Under the pieces are notes generated by a model that saw nothing but the letters and a program-made list of their open reading frames with translations, made no database searches and was not told where the DNA came from. This document shows positions 54,560-64,000 of a stretch of DNA of 64,000 bases, in pieces; the stretch's first letter is position 1, and each line of letters starts with the position of its first letter. This DNA is from Marinobacterium rhizophilum DSM 18822 (lineage in GTDB: Bacteria > Pseudomonadota > Gammaproteobacteria > Pseudomonadales > Balneatricaceae): the NCBI RefSeq assembly GCF_000378045.1, contig NZ_KB899094.1:1-64000 (forward strand), in the 5' to 3' direction. The translations under genes and the position numbers were made by a program.

Positions 54560-55825
54560 ATGGGATTTTCCACCACCGGTCTTCACCCGTCACTGATTGA
54601 TGCAGTCACGGAGCAGGGCTATACCGAACCCACGCCGATTCAGGCGGCCACCATTCCGGCCATCCTGGCGGGGCAGGACATCATGGCCGGCGCCCAGACC
54701 GGCACCGGGAAGACCGCTGCCTTCGCGCTCCCCATCCTGCAAATGCTGAGTCAGGCGCCCATCGCAGGCACCGGCAGGCGAGCCATACGGGCGCTGGTAC
54801 TCACGCCGACACGCGAACTGGCCCAGCAGGTGTATAAAAGCTTTGTCGATTATGGCAAACACAGCCCGTTACAGACGGCGCTGGTGTACGGGGGGGCCAG
54901 CGTCAATACCCAGATGGCGGCGCTGGCGGGTGACGTGGATATTCTGGTGGCTACCCCCGGCCGCCTGCTGGACCTGATCGGCCGTGGCGCTGCGGATCTG
55001 TCCCGGGTACAGCACCTGGTGTTCGATGAAGCCGACCGTATGCTCGATATGGGGTTTATCGACGAGATCCGTCGTATTCTGAAGCCGATCCCGGCAGTCC
55101 GGCAGACACTGCTGTTCTCCGCCACCTTTGATGCGGAGATTTTTGACCTCAGTAAAAGCCTGCTGACTAACCCCACCCTGATCGAAGTGGATGCCCGCAA
55201 CACCGTTGCCAGCCAGGTTGAGCAGATGGTTTACGCGGTCGATGCCGACCGCAAGCGCGAGCTGCTCTCCTACCTGATCGGCAGCAAAAACTGGCACCAG
55301 GTGCTGGTCTTCACCCGCACCAAGCAGGGTGCCGACGAGCTGGCCAGCGAGATGTGCAAGGACGGCCTGAAAACCCAGTCGATCCACGGCGACAAATCCC
55401 AGGGCGCGCGTGAACGGGCGCTGGAAGCCTTCCGGGAGGGCGCCATCCGCGTGCTGGTTGCCACCGATGTGGCGGCACGCGGGCTGGACATCGATCAGCT
55501 GGCCTATGTGGTCAACTATGAGCTGCCCTATAACGCCGAGGACTACATTCACCGTATCGGTCGTACCGGTCGCGCGGGGGGCTCCGGCATTGCGATCTCG
55601 CTGCTGAGCCCGGCGGAAAACTACCTGCTGGAAGAGATCGAGACCATCCTCGACAGCCGTCTGCCGCAGCAATGGCTGCCCGGTTATGAACCGGACCCCA
55701 CGAAAGAGGTGAAAAGACCCCGCAACGCCAGCAAGGGCGCCCAGAAAAAACGCGCCCGGGAGCGCGCCCTGGGACAGAAACCGGGCAAGAAACCGGGCCA
55801 GCAGCAGGGCCGGGGCCGCCGTTAA
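54560..55825 (+). CDS. rhlE: DEAD-box RNA helicase RhlE
   Basis: 421 residues. Motifs in order: Q motif (YTEPTPIQ), AQTGTGKT (I), PTREL (Ia), ATPGR, VFDEADRMLDMGF (DEAD), SAT (III), then the second RecA domain with VFTRTKQGADELA, HGDKSQGARERALEAF, VLVATDVAARGLDI and HRIGRTGRAG. A short basic C-terminal tail (RKKRARERALGQK, GRGRR) is typical of RhlE. It acts in ribosome maturation and RNA decay. It is a single gene. Confidence 0.93.
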   Translation: MGFSTTGLHPSLIDAVTEQGYTEPTPIQAATIPAILAGQDIMAGAQTGTGKTAAFALPILQMLSQAPIAGTGRRAIRALVLTPTRELAQQVYKSFVDYGKHSPLQTALVYGGASVNTQMAALAGDVDILVATPGRLLDLIGRGAADLSRVQHLVFDEADRMLDMGFIDEIRRILKPIPAVRQTLLFSATFDAEIFDLSKSLLTNPTLIEVDARNTVASQVEQMVYAVDADRKRELLSYLIGSKNWHQVLVFTRTKQGADELASEMCKDGLKTQSIHGDKSQGARERALEAFREGAIRVLVATDVAARGLDIDQLAYVVNYELPYNAEDYIHRIGRTGRAGGSGIAISLLSPAENYLLEEIETILDSRLPQQWLPGYEPDPTKEVKRPRNASKGAQKKRARERALGQKPGKKPGQQQGRGRR

Positions 55826-55884
55826 CGGTAGGCTGCTAGCGCGGGGAAAGGTGCCCGAGCCTCACTGAGGCTCGCAAAGCAGTT

Positions 55885-57306
55885 TTATTTCGCAGCTTCC
55901 AGCGCCAGGTAATTGTCGATCCCCTGGATCTGGTCTTCCGGGTGATGGTTGACGTAAATTACCGAGGTTTCGGTACCGGCACAGATCTTCTCGATCAGGG
56001 CCAGTACCAGCTGGCGGTTCATGTCGTCCAGACCCAGGCAGGGCTCGTCCAGAATCAGCAGGGGCGGGTGCTTCACCATGGCGCGGGCGATCAGCAGCAG
56101 GCGCTGGTCACCGTAGGACAGCTTGTTGAACGGCTGGTCGGCCCGCCCGCTCATGCCCAGCAGCGCCAGCCACTGGTCGGCAATCTGGCGCTGGCGTTTC
56201 GTGCTCTTGGTGTACAGGCCGATACTGTCGTAGAAACCGGAGATGATCACATTGCGCAGGCCCGTGCCGACCCGGTAATCCCACTGCAGGGCCGTCGACA
56301 CGTAACCGATATACTGCTTGATCTGCCAGATACTTTCACCGCTGCCGCGCTGGAAGCCAAACACGAAGATATCGTTCACATAGCACTGCGGATGGTCGCC
56401 GGTGATCAGCGACAGCAGGCCGGTCTTGCCACTGCCGTTGGGGCCGCTGAGCTGCCAGTGCTGGTTGCGCTCGATGGTCCAGTGCAGATCCTTGATCAGC
56501 TCCCGGTCACCGTACTTGATGTTGATGCCGTTGAGTTTTACCAGCGGTTGCGTCGGGTCCAGCGCTGCAATGGCGGCGTCCGGGTCGGCCCCGGGTACCT
56601 GCAGGTCGGTGGTTTTCAGATGCAGCAGCTGGTAGAGATCGGCATACGCACTCGCATCGTTGCGATCCACCTGGTGTTCCAGCCGGCCTTTGTCGACATA
56701 GGCAATATGGGTGATGAAGTCCGGGAATTCGTCGAACCGGTTCAGTACCAGCACCATTGGCGTGGTCTCGACCAGTGTTGCGAGGTACTGCTGCAGCATG
56801 GCCAGGGTGTGTACATCCAGGCCATCGAACGGCTCGTCCAGCACCAGCAGATCCGGTTGGCTCGCCAGGGCGCGGACCAGCAGCATTTTGCGTGACTCCC
56901 CGGTGGAGAGCTTGCGAAAAGGCTGGTCCAGCAGGGATTCCAGGCCAAACAGGCTCGCCAGTTCGGCCACCAGGGCCGGATCGGTTTCACCGTTGAGCAG
57001 AATCTCCCGCACCGGGGTGCCTTCGGCGATGACGTCCATAATGTCGGCATCGTCCTTTTTCAGTTCAGCTTCGATCAGTGCTGCCTGGGCTTCAAATGAC
57101 ACCAGCCCGACCCGGGGGGGCACGCCGGACAATTGCCCGCCAACGCAGTTACCGGCGCCGGCGAGTACTGCCGCCAGTGCAGACTTGCCCGAACCATTGG
57201 CACCGGTCACGACCCAGTGCTGGTTGTCTTCAATCTGCCAGTTGATGTTGTTGAGCTGGAAACGTTCGTCGAAATTAACGGTTAGATCTTCTAAACGAAT
57301 AGTCAT
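55885..57306 (-). CDS. modF: ModF-type double ABC ATPase
   Basis: 473 residues with two ABC domains: first ANGSGKSALA (Walker A), RKLSTGESRKMLLVRAL (signature) and LLVLDEPFDGLD (Walker B); second GPNGSGKTGLLSLI, FNKLSYGDQRLLLIARAM and LLILDEPCLGLDDMNR. No membrane partner gene is nearby and there is no signal peptide. ModF (PhrA) proteins accompany molybdate genes in E. coli but their function is unclear; no modABC is in the window. Separate from ilvC by a terminator. Confidence 0.88.
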   Translation of the reverse strand: MTIRLEDLTVNFDERFQLNNINWQIEDNQHWVVTGANGSGKSALAAVLAGAGNCVGGQLSGVPPRVGLVSFEAQAALIEAELKKDDADIMDVIAEGTPVREILLNGETDPALVAELASLFGLESLLDQPFRKLSTGESRKMLLVRALASQPDLLVLDEPFDGLDVHTLAMLQQYLATLVETTPMVLVLNRFDEFPDFITHIAYVDKGRLEHQVDRNDASAYADLYQLLHLKTTDLQVPGADPDAAIAALDPTQPLVKLNGINIKYGDRELIKDLHWTIERNQHWQLSGPNGSGKTGLLSLITGDHPQCYVNDIFVFGFQRGSGESIWQIKQYIGYVSTALQWDYRVGTGLRNVIISGFYDSIGLYTKSTKRQRQIADQWLALLGMSGRADQPFNKLSYGDQRLLLIARAMVKHPPLLILDEPCLGLDDMNRQLVLALIEKICAGTETSVIYVNHHPEDQIQGIDNYLALEAAK

Positions 57307-57331
57307 GGGCCCGCCCGTGCGAATTCTGCCT

Positions 57332-57370
57332 AAAAAAAAGGCCAGGAATCACTTCCCAGCCTTTATTTTT
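57332..57370 (-). terminator. Terminator after ilvC
   Basis: On the minus strand AAAGGC-tg-GGAA pairs with TTCC-tg-GCCTTT, followed by a run of T (the A-run at 57332-57339 on the plus strand). It lies about 45 bp past the ilvC stop and before modF, separating the two. Confidence 0.75.
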
Positions 57371-57376
57371 CCGTCG

Positions 57377-57402
57377 ATCAACCGGGCAGTGCCCGGTTGA
57401 TA
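57377..57402. repeat. Perfect 12-bp inverted repeat after ilvC
   Basis: ATCAACCGGGCA and TGCCCGGTTGAT flank a single base just beyond the ilvC stop. It can fold as a hairpin directly before the terminator and may protect the mRNA end or be a recombination remnant. Confidence 0.7.
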
Positions 57403-57413
57403 GTGCGGCTGTC

Positions 57414-58889
57414 TTAAACGATTTTCTTCATGTCAGCCATGTGGCCGCGCAGAGTCGCACCAATCGCTTCAACCGGGTGGCTGCGCAGGGCAGCATTCAC
57501 CTGGATCAGGCGGGCGTTGTCGACACCGTTGTCGTCGACCGCCAGGCCACGACCGATAACGTCGGACTTGATGCCCTTCATGAAGTCGCCCAGCAGCGGC
57601 AGGCACGCGTGGTTGTACAGGTAGCAACCGTATTCTGCCGTATCGGAGATGGTTGCGTTCATCTCGTACAGCTTCTTGCGTGCAATGGTGTTGGCGATCA
57701 GCGGCGTTTCGTGCAGCGACTCGTAGTAGGCAGAATCAGCCACGATGCCGGCAGCGGTCATGGTTTCAAAGGCCAGCTCAACGCCCGCGCGAACCATGGC
57801 GACCATCAGGATGCCGTGGTCGAAGTATTCCTGCTCGGAGATTTCTACATCGCCAGCCGGTGTTTTCTCAAAGGCTGTTTCAGCCGTTTCTGCACGCCAG
57901 CCCAGCAGTTTGGCGTCATCGTTGGCCCAGTCTTCCATCATTCCGCTGGAGAAGGTGCCATCCATGATGTCGTCCTGGTGCTTGTTGTACAGCGGACGCA
58001 TGATGTCTTTCAGCTCTTCGGACAGATCGAATGCCTTGATCTTGGCCGGGTTGGACAGGCGGTCCAGCATGTTGGTTACGCCACCGTATTTCAGTGCTTC
58101 GGTAATGGTTTCCCAACCGTACTGAATCAGTTTGGAGGCGTAGCCAGGCTCGATACCTTCTTCAATCATCTTGTCGAAGCACAGCAGGGAGCCGGTCTGC
58201 AGCATGCCGCAAAGGATGGTCTGCTCGCCCATCAGGTCGGACTTAACTTCAGCGATGAAAGAGGACATCAGAACGCCCGCCTTGTGACCGCCGGTACCCG
58301 CAGCGTATGCCTTGGCCAGGGCGAGGCCTTCGCCTTTGGGATCGTTGTCTTCGTGAACCGCGATCAGTGTCGGTACACCGAAGCCACGCACGTATTCGTT
58401 ACGGACTTCTGAACCCGGGCACTTGGGTGCAACCATGATGACCGTCAGGTCGTCACGGATCTTCATGCCTTCTTCAACGATGTTGAAACCGTGGGAGTAA
58501 GACAGGCAGGCGCCTTGCTTCATCAGCGGCATAACTGCGTTGACAACAGAGGTGTGCTGCTTGTCAGGCGTCAGGTTCAGTACGACGTCTGCAGTCGGGA
58601 TCAGTTCTTCGTAGGTACCTACGGTGAAACCGTTTTCGGTGGCATTTTTCCAGGACTGACGCTTTTCAGCGATGGCGGAATCACGCAGGGCGTAAGAAAC
58701 ATCGCAGCCGCTGTCGCGCAGGTTCATACCCTGGGCCAGACCCTGGGCGCCACAACCGATAACAACCATTTTCTTGCCTTTCAGAGCTTCAACGCCATCG
58801 CTGAACTCGTCCATGGACATGAAACGGCATTTAGCCAGTTGCTCAAGCTGCACGCGCAGCGGCAGGGTATTAAAGTAGTTATTAGACAT
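57414..58889 (-). CDS. ilvC: Ketol-acid reductoisomerase, class II
   Basis: 491 residues, the long class II form. [20 protein letters not shown] (NADPH), [67 protein letters not shown] and [23 protein letters not shown] contain the Mg-binding and duplicate C-terminal domains. It performs the second common step of valine and isoleucine synthesis. Divergent from ilvY across 249 bp, which is where IlvY would bind. Confidence 0.97.
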   Translation of the reverse strand: MSNNYFNTLPLRVQLEQLAKCRFMSMDEFSDGVEALKGKKMVVIGCGAQGLAQGMNLRDSGCDVSYALRDSAIAEKRQSWKNATENGFTVGTYEELIPTADVVLNLTPDKQHTSVVNAVMPLMKQGACLSYSHGFNIVEEGMKIRDDLTVIMVAPKCPGSEVRNEYVRGFGVPTLIAVHEDNDPKGEGLALAKAYAAGTGGHKAGVLMSSFIAEVKSDLMGEQTILCGMLQTGSLLCFDKMIEEGIEPGYASKLIQYGWETITEALKYGGVTNMLDRLSNPAKIKAFDLSEELKDIMRPLYNKHQDDIMDGTFSSGMMEDWANDDAKLLGWRAETAETAFEKTPAGDVEISEQEYFDHGILMVAMVRAGVELAFETMTAAGIVADSAYYESLHETPLIANTIARKKLYEMNATISDTAEYGCYLYNHACLPLLGDFMKGIKSDVIGRGLAVDDNGVDNARLIQVNAALRSHPVEAIGATLRGHMADMKKIV

Positions 58890-59138
58890 GACTTAAGTTT
58901 CCGTTGATTTAAGTAGCTGCCAGGGCAGCACATTCAGCAAGTAAGTCGGGCGTGCGAGGACGATACAGGGGCGGCCTCAACAGGCCCAGCCAACTATTAT
59001 ACGCCCCGGCCGGGACAGACGTGCAGCCCAATCCGACTTTTCAATGGCGCTACTTTAACGAAGTCACATCCTTTCGTAAATCGATATAAACGCAACGTAA
59101 TGCACCAGATTATGCAATATGGGTTAATATGCGCTCTT

Positions 59139-60026
59139 ATGGATATACGTAACCTGAAACATTTCCTCGCACTGGCGGACAACCTGCATTTTGGCCGTGC
59201 CAGCGCGGCCTGCCACATCAGCCTTTCCGCCCTGTCGCGCAATATTCGCCAGCTGGAGGACGAGCTGGGGGTCGAGTTGTTCAGCCGGGACAACCGCACG
59301 GTGGTGCTGACCAGCGAGGGGCAGAAATTCCAGCAGTATGCCCGCCAGGCGATTTCCCAGTGGAACCTGATCCGCAATGAGCTGGCGGACGGTTCTGACC
59401 GGCTGCATGGCGAAGTCAGCCTGTACTGCTCGGTGACAGCGGTGTACAGCCTGCTGTTCGATCTGCTCAACCGCTTCCGCCACGACTACCCGGGCATTGA
59501 GATCAAGCTGCATACCGGCGACCCGGAGCTCGCCGTCGCCCGCGTCATTGCCGGCGAAGAAGACATCAGCATCGCCGCGCACCCCCGCTCGCTGCCAAGG
59601 GGCCTGGCGTTTAAGCCCATCCGGGTTTCGCCGCTGGTCTTTATTGCACCGGTGGAGCGCACGGATCTGGATGTGCCGGTCGTTGCGCCGGCCTCACCCG
59701 AGCAATGGGCACAAACGCCGATGATCCTGGCAGAAGGTGGCTTGGCCCGTAACCGGATCGATTCCTGGTTTCGAAATATGGAGGTTAACCCACGCATTTA
59801 TGCCCAGGTCGCGGGTAACGAAGCGATCGTCAGCATGGTCAGCCTGGGGCTGGGGATCGGCGTGGTGCCGCAAATCGTGCTGGAGCACGCGCCTCTGGCT
59901 GACCGCGTTCAGATACTGGATGTACAGCCGGCACTGGAGCCCTACGACGTCGGCATGTTTGCGCTGAAGAAAAATCTGAAGAACCCGCTGGTGAATGCGT
60001 TCTGGTCGCTGGTGGCGGATAGCTAA
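59139..60026 (+). CDS. ilvY: LysR-type activator IlvY
   Basis: 295 residues from ATG 59139 (MDIRNLKHFLALADNLHFGRA, the LysR helix-turn-helix start); the open frame before it (from 59100) is non-coding. SALSRNIRQLEDELGVELFSRDNRTVVLTSEG completes the HTH. A periplasmic-binding-like effector domain follows (AVARVIAGEEDISIAAHP, VAGNEAIVSMVSLGLGIGVVPQIVL). IlvY activates ilvC in response to acetolactate-type substrates; the divergent pairing is diagnostic. Confidence 0.9.
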   Translation: MDIRNLKHFLALADNLHFGRASAACHISLSALSRNIRQLEDELGVELFSRDNRTVVLTSEGQKFQQYARQAISQWNLIRNELADGSDRLHGEVSLYCSVTAVYSLLFDLLNRFRHDYPGIEIKLHTGDPELAVARVIAGEEDISIAAHPRSLPRGLAFKPIRVSPLVFIAPVERTDLDVPVVAPASPEQWAQTPMILAEGGLARNRIDSWFRNMEVNPRIYAQVAGNEAIVSMVSLGLGIGVVPQIVLEHAPLADRVQILDVQPALEPYDVGMFALKKNLKNPLVNAFWSLVADS

Positions 60027-60087
60027 ACCTGCCGAGGCTCGCCGAATGTTCCAATCCGGCGGGCCTGCACAGGGCACCTGATCGGGG

Positions 60088-61227
60088 CTATTTTTTCCAG
60101 TGTTTGGTAACGGGGTAGAGCATCTGTCCGAGGTAGCTTCGGGGCAGTGGCACCGTGGTTCCATAGACCGCGGGCCAGTGCTCGTTGGGCATGTGGTAGG
60201 TGCCGAACAGCCGGTCGAACAGCACCGTATGGGCCGAGTAATTGGTATCGATGGCGGGTTTTTCCGAGCTGTGGTGCCAGTGATGGAACTGCGGCGTGAC
60301 GAGGATATATTTCAGCGGGCCGAACGAAAGCCCCAGGTTGCAGTGAATCAGAATGGCCTGCAATGCTGCAAAGGCCACATAGATATCCAGCGCCGCCTTG
60401 TCGGCACCCAGCAGATAGAGCGGCACCATCACCATGGCACGTTCCGAGAACACCTGAACAAAATGGCCCCGCGAGCCGGCCAGCCAGTCGAGGTGTTCGA
60501 TCGAATGGTGCACGGCATGGATCGGCCAGAGCAGCTGCACTTCATGGTACAGGCGGTGTTCCCAGTAGAGCACGAAATCGGCACACAGGATGATGATCAC
60601 GACCTGCAGCAGTAACGGCACCGAGCGCACCGTATCCTGCACAGCCTGGCTGAGTGCCCAGTCGAAGTGGCTGGCGTGGTAGTTGGCATAAATCAGGATG
60701 GCCGAGATGGCCAAATGATTGAAGCAGAAATAGAACAGGTCCAGTCCCCATTCGCTGCGCAGAATCACCTGGTTGCGGTACTTGGGAAAGAGCTTTTCCA
60801 GGGTCATGAAAACGATGGTCGAGCCCAGAAAGGCGAGTATCAGCCAGTCGACCCCCAGTGACAGCCGGCGCGGTTCCACCGGCCCGACTGGCACAGTGTA
60901 ACCGCCCAGCGCAAAGGCGATCAGGGTCAGCAGGATGCCGGCTGCACCCAGGCGCTTGTAGCCGTTCAACACGAAGCTGAGCACGCCAAAAAGCAGCGAG
61001 AAATACATGCCGTATTTTAGAAAGTGTTGCAGAAAGGCCGCATCGTAGGCCTGGCGCAGTTCGATGGTCGTCAACCAGGCCGGGTAGAGGTAAGCCAGCA
61101 CGGCAAGCAGGCTCAGCGTGCCGAGCGCCACCGAGCAGTAACCGCTGATCTTACCTTCACCAAAGCGAAACTGGCGTTCGGGGTCGAGCGCCAGTTCCCG
61201 TTCGCGGTAGGGGTAGTCGTTTTTCAT
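60088..61227 (-). CDS. Sterol desaturase / fatty acid hydroxylase family membrane protein
   Basis: 379 residues, about six or seven membrane spans. The di-iron histidine motifs are EHRLYHE, HAVHHS and HHWHHSS, with a further HCNLGLSFG. GPVEPRRLSLGVDWL-like linkers precede the domain, and the C-terminal APPROX 60 residues (THTVLFDRLFGTYHMPNEHWP-type) end the fold. The family hydroxylates or desaturates lipids; the substrate is not readable. Three residues of the usual HxxxH / HxxHH sets are all present. No operon partner. Confidence 0.88.
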   Translation of the reverse strand: MKNDYPYRERELALDPERQFRFGEGKISGYCSVALGTLSLLAVLAYLYPAWLTTIELRQAYDAAFLQHFLKYGMYFSLLFGVLSFVLNGYKRLGAAGILLTLIAFALGGYTVPVGPVEPRRLSLGVDWLILAFLGSTIVFMTLEKLFPKYRNQVILRSEWGLDLFYFCFNHLAISAILIYANYHASHFDWALSQAVQDTVRSVPLLLQVVIIILCADFVLYWEHRLYHEVQLLWPIHAVHHSIEHLDWLAGSRGHFVQVFSERAMVMVPLYLLGADKAALDIYVAFAALQAILIHCNLGLSFGPLKYILVTPQFHHWHHSSEKPAIDTNYSAHTVLFDRLFGTYHMPNEHWPAVYGTTVPLPRSYLGQMLYPVTKHWKK

Positions 61228-61333
61228 TGTGGGCTTGTACCTGTCGTTCCGTGACGCCGCCGGGTTGCGGGTGGGGCCGGTGGCGGTGCTGTCTCGAGGG
61301 ATAGCACCGCTTGAGACCAGTCCTCAATACTAT

Positions 61334-61380
61334 CCCTTGAGACCAGCCCTTGAGAGCAGCCCTTGAGAGCAGCCCTTGAG
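61334..61380. repeat. 13-bp tandem repeat, 3.6 copies
   Basis: CCCTTGAGACCAG (61334) is followed by two perfect CCCTTGAGAGCAG copies (61347, 61360) and a partial CCCTTGAG (61373). It ends just before the stop codon of the dienelactone hydrolase gene on the minus strand. Confidence 0.9.
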
Positions 61381-61381
61381 C

Positions 61382-62287
61382 CTACCCCTTTAAGTACTGG
61401 TTGAAAAACTCGATCGTTCGGCTCCATGCCAGCTCCGCCGCGGGCTCATTGTAACGCTCGGTGGAATCGTTGTGGAAGCCGTGGTTGACCCCGTCGTACA
61501 TGTGCATGCTGTACTGTTTTTCCCCGGCCTTGAGGTCCGCTTCATAGTCGGGCCAGGTGGCATTGACGCGCTTGTCCAGTTCCGCCAGGTGAATCAGCAG
61601 GGGGGCCTTGATGTTCATGCGGATGTCCTTGGCCGGCGGCGTACCGTAGAACGGCGCCGCGGCATCCACCACATCGGGAAGGCTTGCCGCCAGCATGTTG
61701 GCGATATAACCGCCAAAACAGAAACCCACCACGCCCAGCTTGCCATTGCTCAGCGGGTGCGCTTTGAGGAACCTGGCCGCGGCCATAAAGTCCTGCTCGA
61801 TCTTGGCCTTGTCCATCGAGCTTTGCATTGCCCGGCCTTCATCATCATTGCCCGGATAGCCCCCCAGGCTGTACAGAATGTCGGGGGCAAAGGCGATAAA
61901 GCCGGCCTTGGCAGCCCGGCGCGCCACATCCTCGATGTAGGGATTCAAGCCGCGGTTTTCATGCACAACCAGCACCACCGGCGCTGAGGCGGTTACGGAT
62001 GTGGGAACGACCAGGTAGCCCCGACCTTCGCCGAAGCCTTCGGGCGAGGGGAAGGTGACATATTCCGCCTTGATATCGGCGTCATTGAACGACACCTGTT
62101 CGGCCAGCGCGTAATTGGGCAGCAGCGCCGCTGACAGCACACTCATGCTGAACCCCAATGCCGTGAGGGTCGACAGGCGAGACAGGAACTCGCGCCGGGT
62201 GATGTCGCCGTGGGCGTATTCGTCGTACCAGTCAAAGGCTTCCTGGGGTATCACCTGTGGCGCGCTGTTACTCTTGTGAGCATGCAT
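61382..62287 (-). CDS. Tat-exported dienelactone hydrolase family protein
   Basis: 301 residues. The N-terminus carries TRREFLSRL followed by a hydrophobic run (SMSVLSAALLPNYALAE), a Tat-type signal preceded by about 30 residues. The hydrolase domain has VVLVVHENRGLNPYIEDVARR, GVVGFCFGGYIANML with the Cys nucleophile (GFCFGG) as in true dienelactone hydrolase, and VNHGFHNDSTERYNEPAA supplying the His. Substrates are lactones or esters, unknown here. Transcribed alone. Confidence 0.9.
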   Translation of the reverse strand: MHAHKSNSAPQVIPQEAFDWYDEYAHGDITRREFLSRLSTLTALGFSMSVLSAALLPNYALAEQVSFNDADIKAEYVTFPSPEGFGEGRGYLVVPTSVTASAPVVLVVHENRGLNPYIEDVARRAAKAGFIAFAPDILYSLGGYPGNDDEGRAMQSSMDKAKIEQDFMAAARFLKAHPLSNGKLGVVGFCFGGYIANMLAASLPDVVDAAAPFYGTPPAKDIRMNIKAPLLIHLAELDKRVNATWPDYEADLKAGEKQYSMHMYDGVNHGFHNDSTERYNEPAAELAWSRTIEFFNQYLKG

Positions 62288-63054
62288 AACATAACCTCCT
62301 GGTCATCGGCCAAAATCAGCGTTATTCAGGCTAGCAGAAAGCGGCGCAAGCACCTGCCATGCCGCTGAACTTTACAATCATTTACACACGCGTGGGGCAC
62401 ACGGCATGCGTGTAGCCCACGGTTGTACGGCTGATTGCCGCTGGAAGATCAATCCGTCGTAGTTGCCGAGTAGTTGCGAGTCTTTTGGTTATGCAAGCAC
62501 AGGTGCTGGCGATGCAGTCTTTTTGTGCTGCGTATGATTCTGCTGGTCCGCGGTACGACTATCCATTCGCAGAAAGAGCCCTTCCGATCCTTCGTGGGGG
62601 CTGGCACGCGGCAAGACCACAGAACCCGATCTTCAGGCGAGCGGTAGCTGCGCGGGCGGGCATATCAAGGTTGTTTGATAATTCACATTGCGCCTTGCTG
62701 GGCGCAGGGATGCTTAGTCAAGGGCCGCAGGCCGTTGCGAACGTCACCTCTTGCCCTGAAAAAAAACAGCAGGTCCGCGTAACTGCGCCTACTCTTTTGG
62801 GGGCTAAAGGGCCCGCTGCGTGTTTGGGCTAAAGGGCCTCCTGCGTGTTTGGGCTAAAGGGCCCGCTGCGTGGCGGGCAATGGGGTTTCCCCGCGTATTT
62901 ATCCTTCGCACCCGCAGGTACCGGTATATCGGTGTGGAGCTGCAGGCTATTGCGGTGCGCGGGTTGGCCACGGGCAATGATGATGCGGAATGCGCCGTCC
63001 GCTTGCTTGCCGGATTATCGAAAACGCTGTGCATTAACGTCGGGAGGGCGTGTC
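62288..63054. other. Gene-free stretch with 25-bp repeats
   Basis: 767 bp without a supported frame. It contains three tandem 25-bp units at 62801-62873, separately listed. Several short frames exist but none has family character. Confidence 0.5.
62801..62873. repeat. 25-bp tandem repeat, three copies
   Basis: GGGCTAAAGGGCCCGCTGCG starts the units at 62801, 62826 (one or two changes) and 62851, each about 25 bp. The last unit runs into the sequence before the ABC binding-protein gene. Not coding. Confidence 0.88.
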
Positions 63055-64000
63055 ATGGTCGAGCGTGTCGGCTTTAAGCCGTTGCCGAGCCGAACGGAGC
63101 CACTGCCCGGTCGCCGCCGTTTTCTCGAAAATGCAGGCATGCTGGCTGCGGCCTCTGTGCTGCCCTGGTCATCGGGTGCGGTGCAGGCCGCGGGCGACGA
63201 GGTGCTGCACGTCGGGATTATGGGGCCCTTTAGCGGGCCTGCGCGGGGCACCGGGCGCGATATTCGCCAGGGCGCACTCATGGCGCTGGACGATGCCCGT
63301 GCCGAAGGCGAGATACCGGTCAGGATCCAGGGGCGGCTGCAGGAGGTCGAACCCGTCTGGATCGACAGCCAGTCGAACCCGGCGACGGCCAGCGCGGCCG
63401 TGACCGAGGCGTTTTCCCGCTACCCGATAACCCTGATGGTCGGGGGCTGGCATTCTGCTGTCGCCCTGTCGGTGATGGATATTGAGACAGAGTACGGCGT
63501 TATGCACCTGAACCTCGGTTCCGCCCAGGCGATTGCTGACAAGATCAATCATGACCCGCTGAAATACCGTTTCTGGTTCAAGGGCTGGCCGTCACCGGCC
63601 AGACTGAATCCGCTGTACCGCGACCCACTGAATCATTTTCGTCAGCAGGGGCTCTGGACGCCGGCCAGCCTGAAAGTGGCGATTGCCGCCGAAGACACGC
63701 CCTGGGGCCAAAGCTGGGGGGAGGCGATGCGCTCGACACTCAAGGGCATGGGGTTCGATCCGCTTGCTGTTGATTTAATGCGCCTCGATCAAACCGATTA
63801 CTATGAGCTGCTTCAGCGTTACCGCCAGGAAAAGGTTGCGCTCGTCGCGTTCACCAATACGGGGAATCTCGCGGCCACCAGTTTTGTCAGGCAGTTTCGC
63901 GAGGTTGGTGTAGAGGCCCTGTTGGTTGCGGATTCCTTGCGGGGCAGCAGCGACTGGTATGAACAGAGCGGTGAGGCTTCAAATTATATCATCAGCATGG
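63055..64000 (+). CDS. ABC transporter substrate-binding protein, Leu/Ile/Val or urea type (cut by window end)
   Basis: Open from an ATG at 63055 (GGGAGGG seven bases upstream) to the right edge, 315 codons without a stop. The N-terminus has GRRRFLENAGMLAAASVLPW, a Tat-like RR signal, then the periplasmic type I binding fold: LHVGIMGPFSGPARGTGRDIRQGALMALDDA, DSQSNPATASAAVTEAFS, VGGWHSAVALSVMDI, VAIAAEDTPWGQSWGEAM. Such proteins (LivJ, UrtA-like) bind branched amino acids, amides or urea for import. The partner permease genes would lie beyond the window. Confidence 0.88.
   Translation, partial: MVERVGFKPLPSRTEPLPGRRRFLENAGMLAAASVLPWSSGAVQAAGDEVLHVGIMGPFSGPARGTGRDIRQGALMALDDARAEGEIPVRIQGRLQEVEPVWIDSQSNPATASAAVTEAFSRYPITLMVGGWHSAVALSVMDIETEYGVMHLNLGSAQAIADKINHDPLKYRFWFKGWPSPARLNPLYRDPLNHFRQQGLWTPASLKVAIAAEDTPWGQSWGEAMRSTLKGMGFDPLAVDLMRLDQTDYYELLQRYRQEKVALVAFTNTGNLAATSFVRQFREVGVEALLVADSLRGSSDWYEQSGEASNYIISM

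Noticed and set aside
62485-62832. 115-codon frame in the gap before the ABC binding protein
   Set aside because: No Shine-Dalgarno, no family features, and its end lies in the tandem-repeat tract.

Overview
The window is chromosomal DNA from a marine gammaproteobacterium, most like the Oceanospirillaceae/Marinobacterium type. That placement is an inference from GC-rich coding sequence with Shine-Dalgarno starts, a long class II ilvC with divergent ilvY, a LodA/LodB quinoprotein pair, and a complete methylated-amine pathway. No rRNA, tRNA or CRISPR was seen.

Left part (1-12.4 kb): accessory and patchy. It starts inside an IS3-type element, followed by an AT-rich stretch with small membrane proteins and an orphan contractile-injection-type tail sheath gene. 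Then come an alpha/beta-hydrolase-fold protein whose nucleophile serine is replaced by Phe, an ExeM/NucH secreted nuclease, a sulfotransferase, a RidA protein, a GNAT acetyltransferase split by a 163-bp inverted-repeat element, an ABM protein, an HD phosphohydrolase and a glutaminase.

Centre (12.8-44.3 kb): a nearly uninterrupted methylamine/ethanolamine island. Trimethylamine is oxidised by Tmm to TMAO. Tdm demethylates TMAO to dimethylamine plus formaldehyde. DmmABC turns dimethylamine into monomethylamine. GmaS, MgsABC and MgdABCD (the N-methylglutamate route) release ammonium, with the C1 unit going to tetrahydrofolate; FolD and PurU handle C1-folate. A stand-alone GcvT-like protein (DmmD candidate) accompanies them. 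Control genes are a NarX/NarL-like pair plus a PAS-only protein between tmm and tdm, an XRE-cupin regulator, and candidate sigma-54 promoters before amt1 and purU. Two close Amt paralogues each carry a tiny single-TM partner protein. One pair is downstream of tdm; the other lies directly behind eutBC (ethanolamine ammonia-lyase), which diverges from an AraC-type regulator.

Right part (44.3-64 kb): a tail-anchored hypothetical protein, a multicopper oxidase with lodB/lodA-like genes, a PAS-GGDEF cyclase, an ABM protein, a secreted truncated globin, an EcsC protein, RhlE helicase, ModF, ilvC/ilvY, a sterol-desaturase-like membrane oxygenase, a Tat-type dienelactone hydrolase, and an ABC substrate-binding protein cut by the window end. 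REP-type palindromes and short tandem repeats occupy several intergenic gaps.
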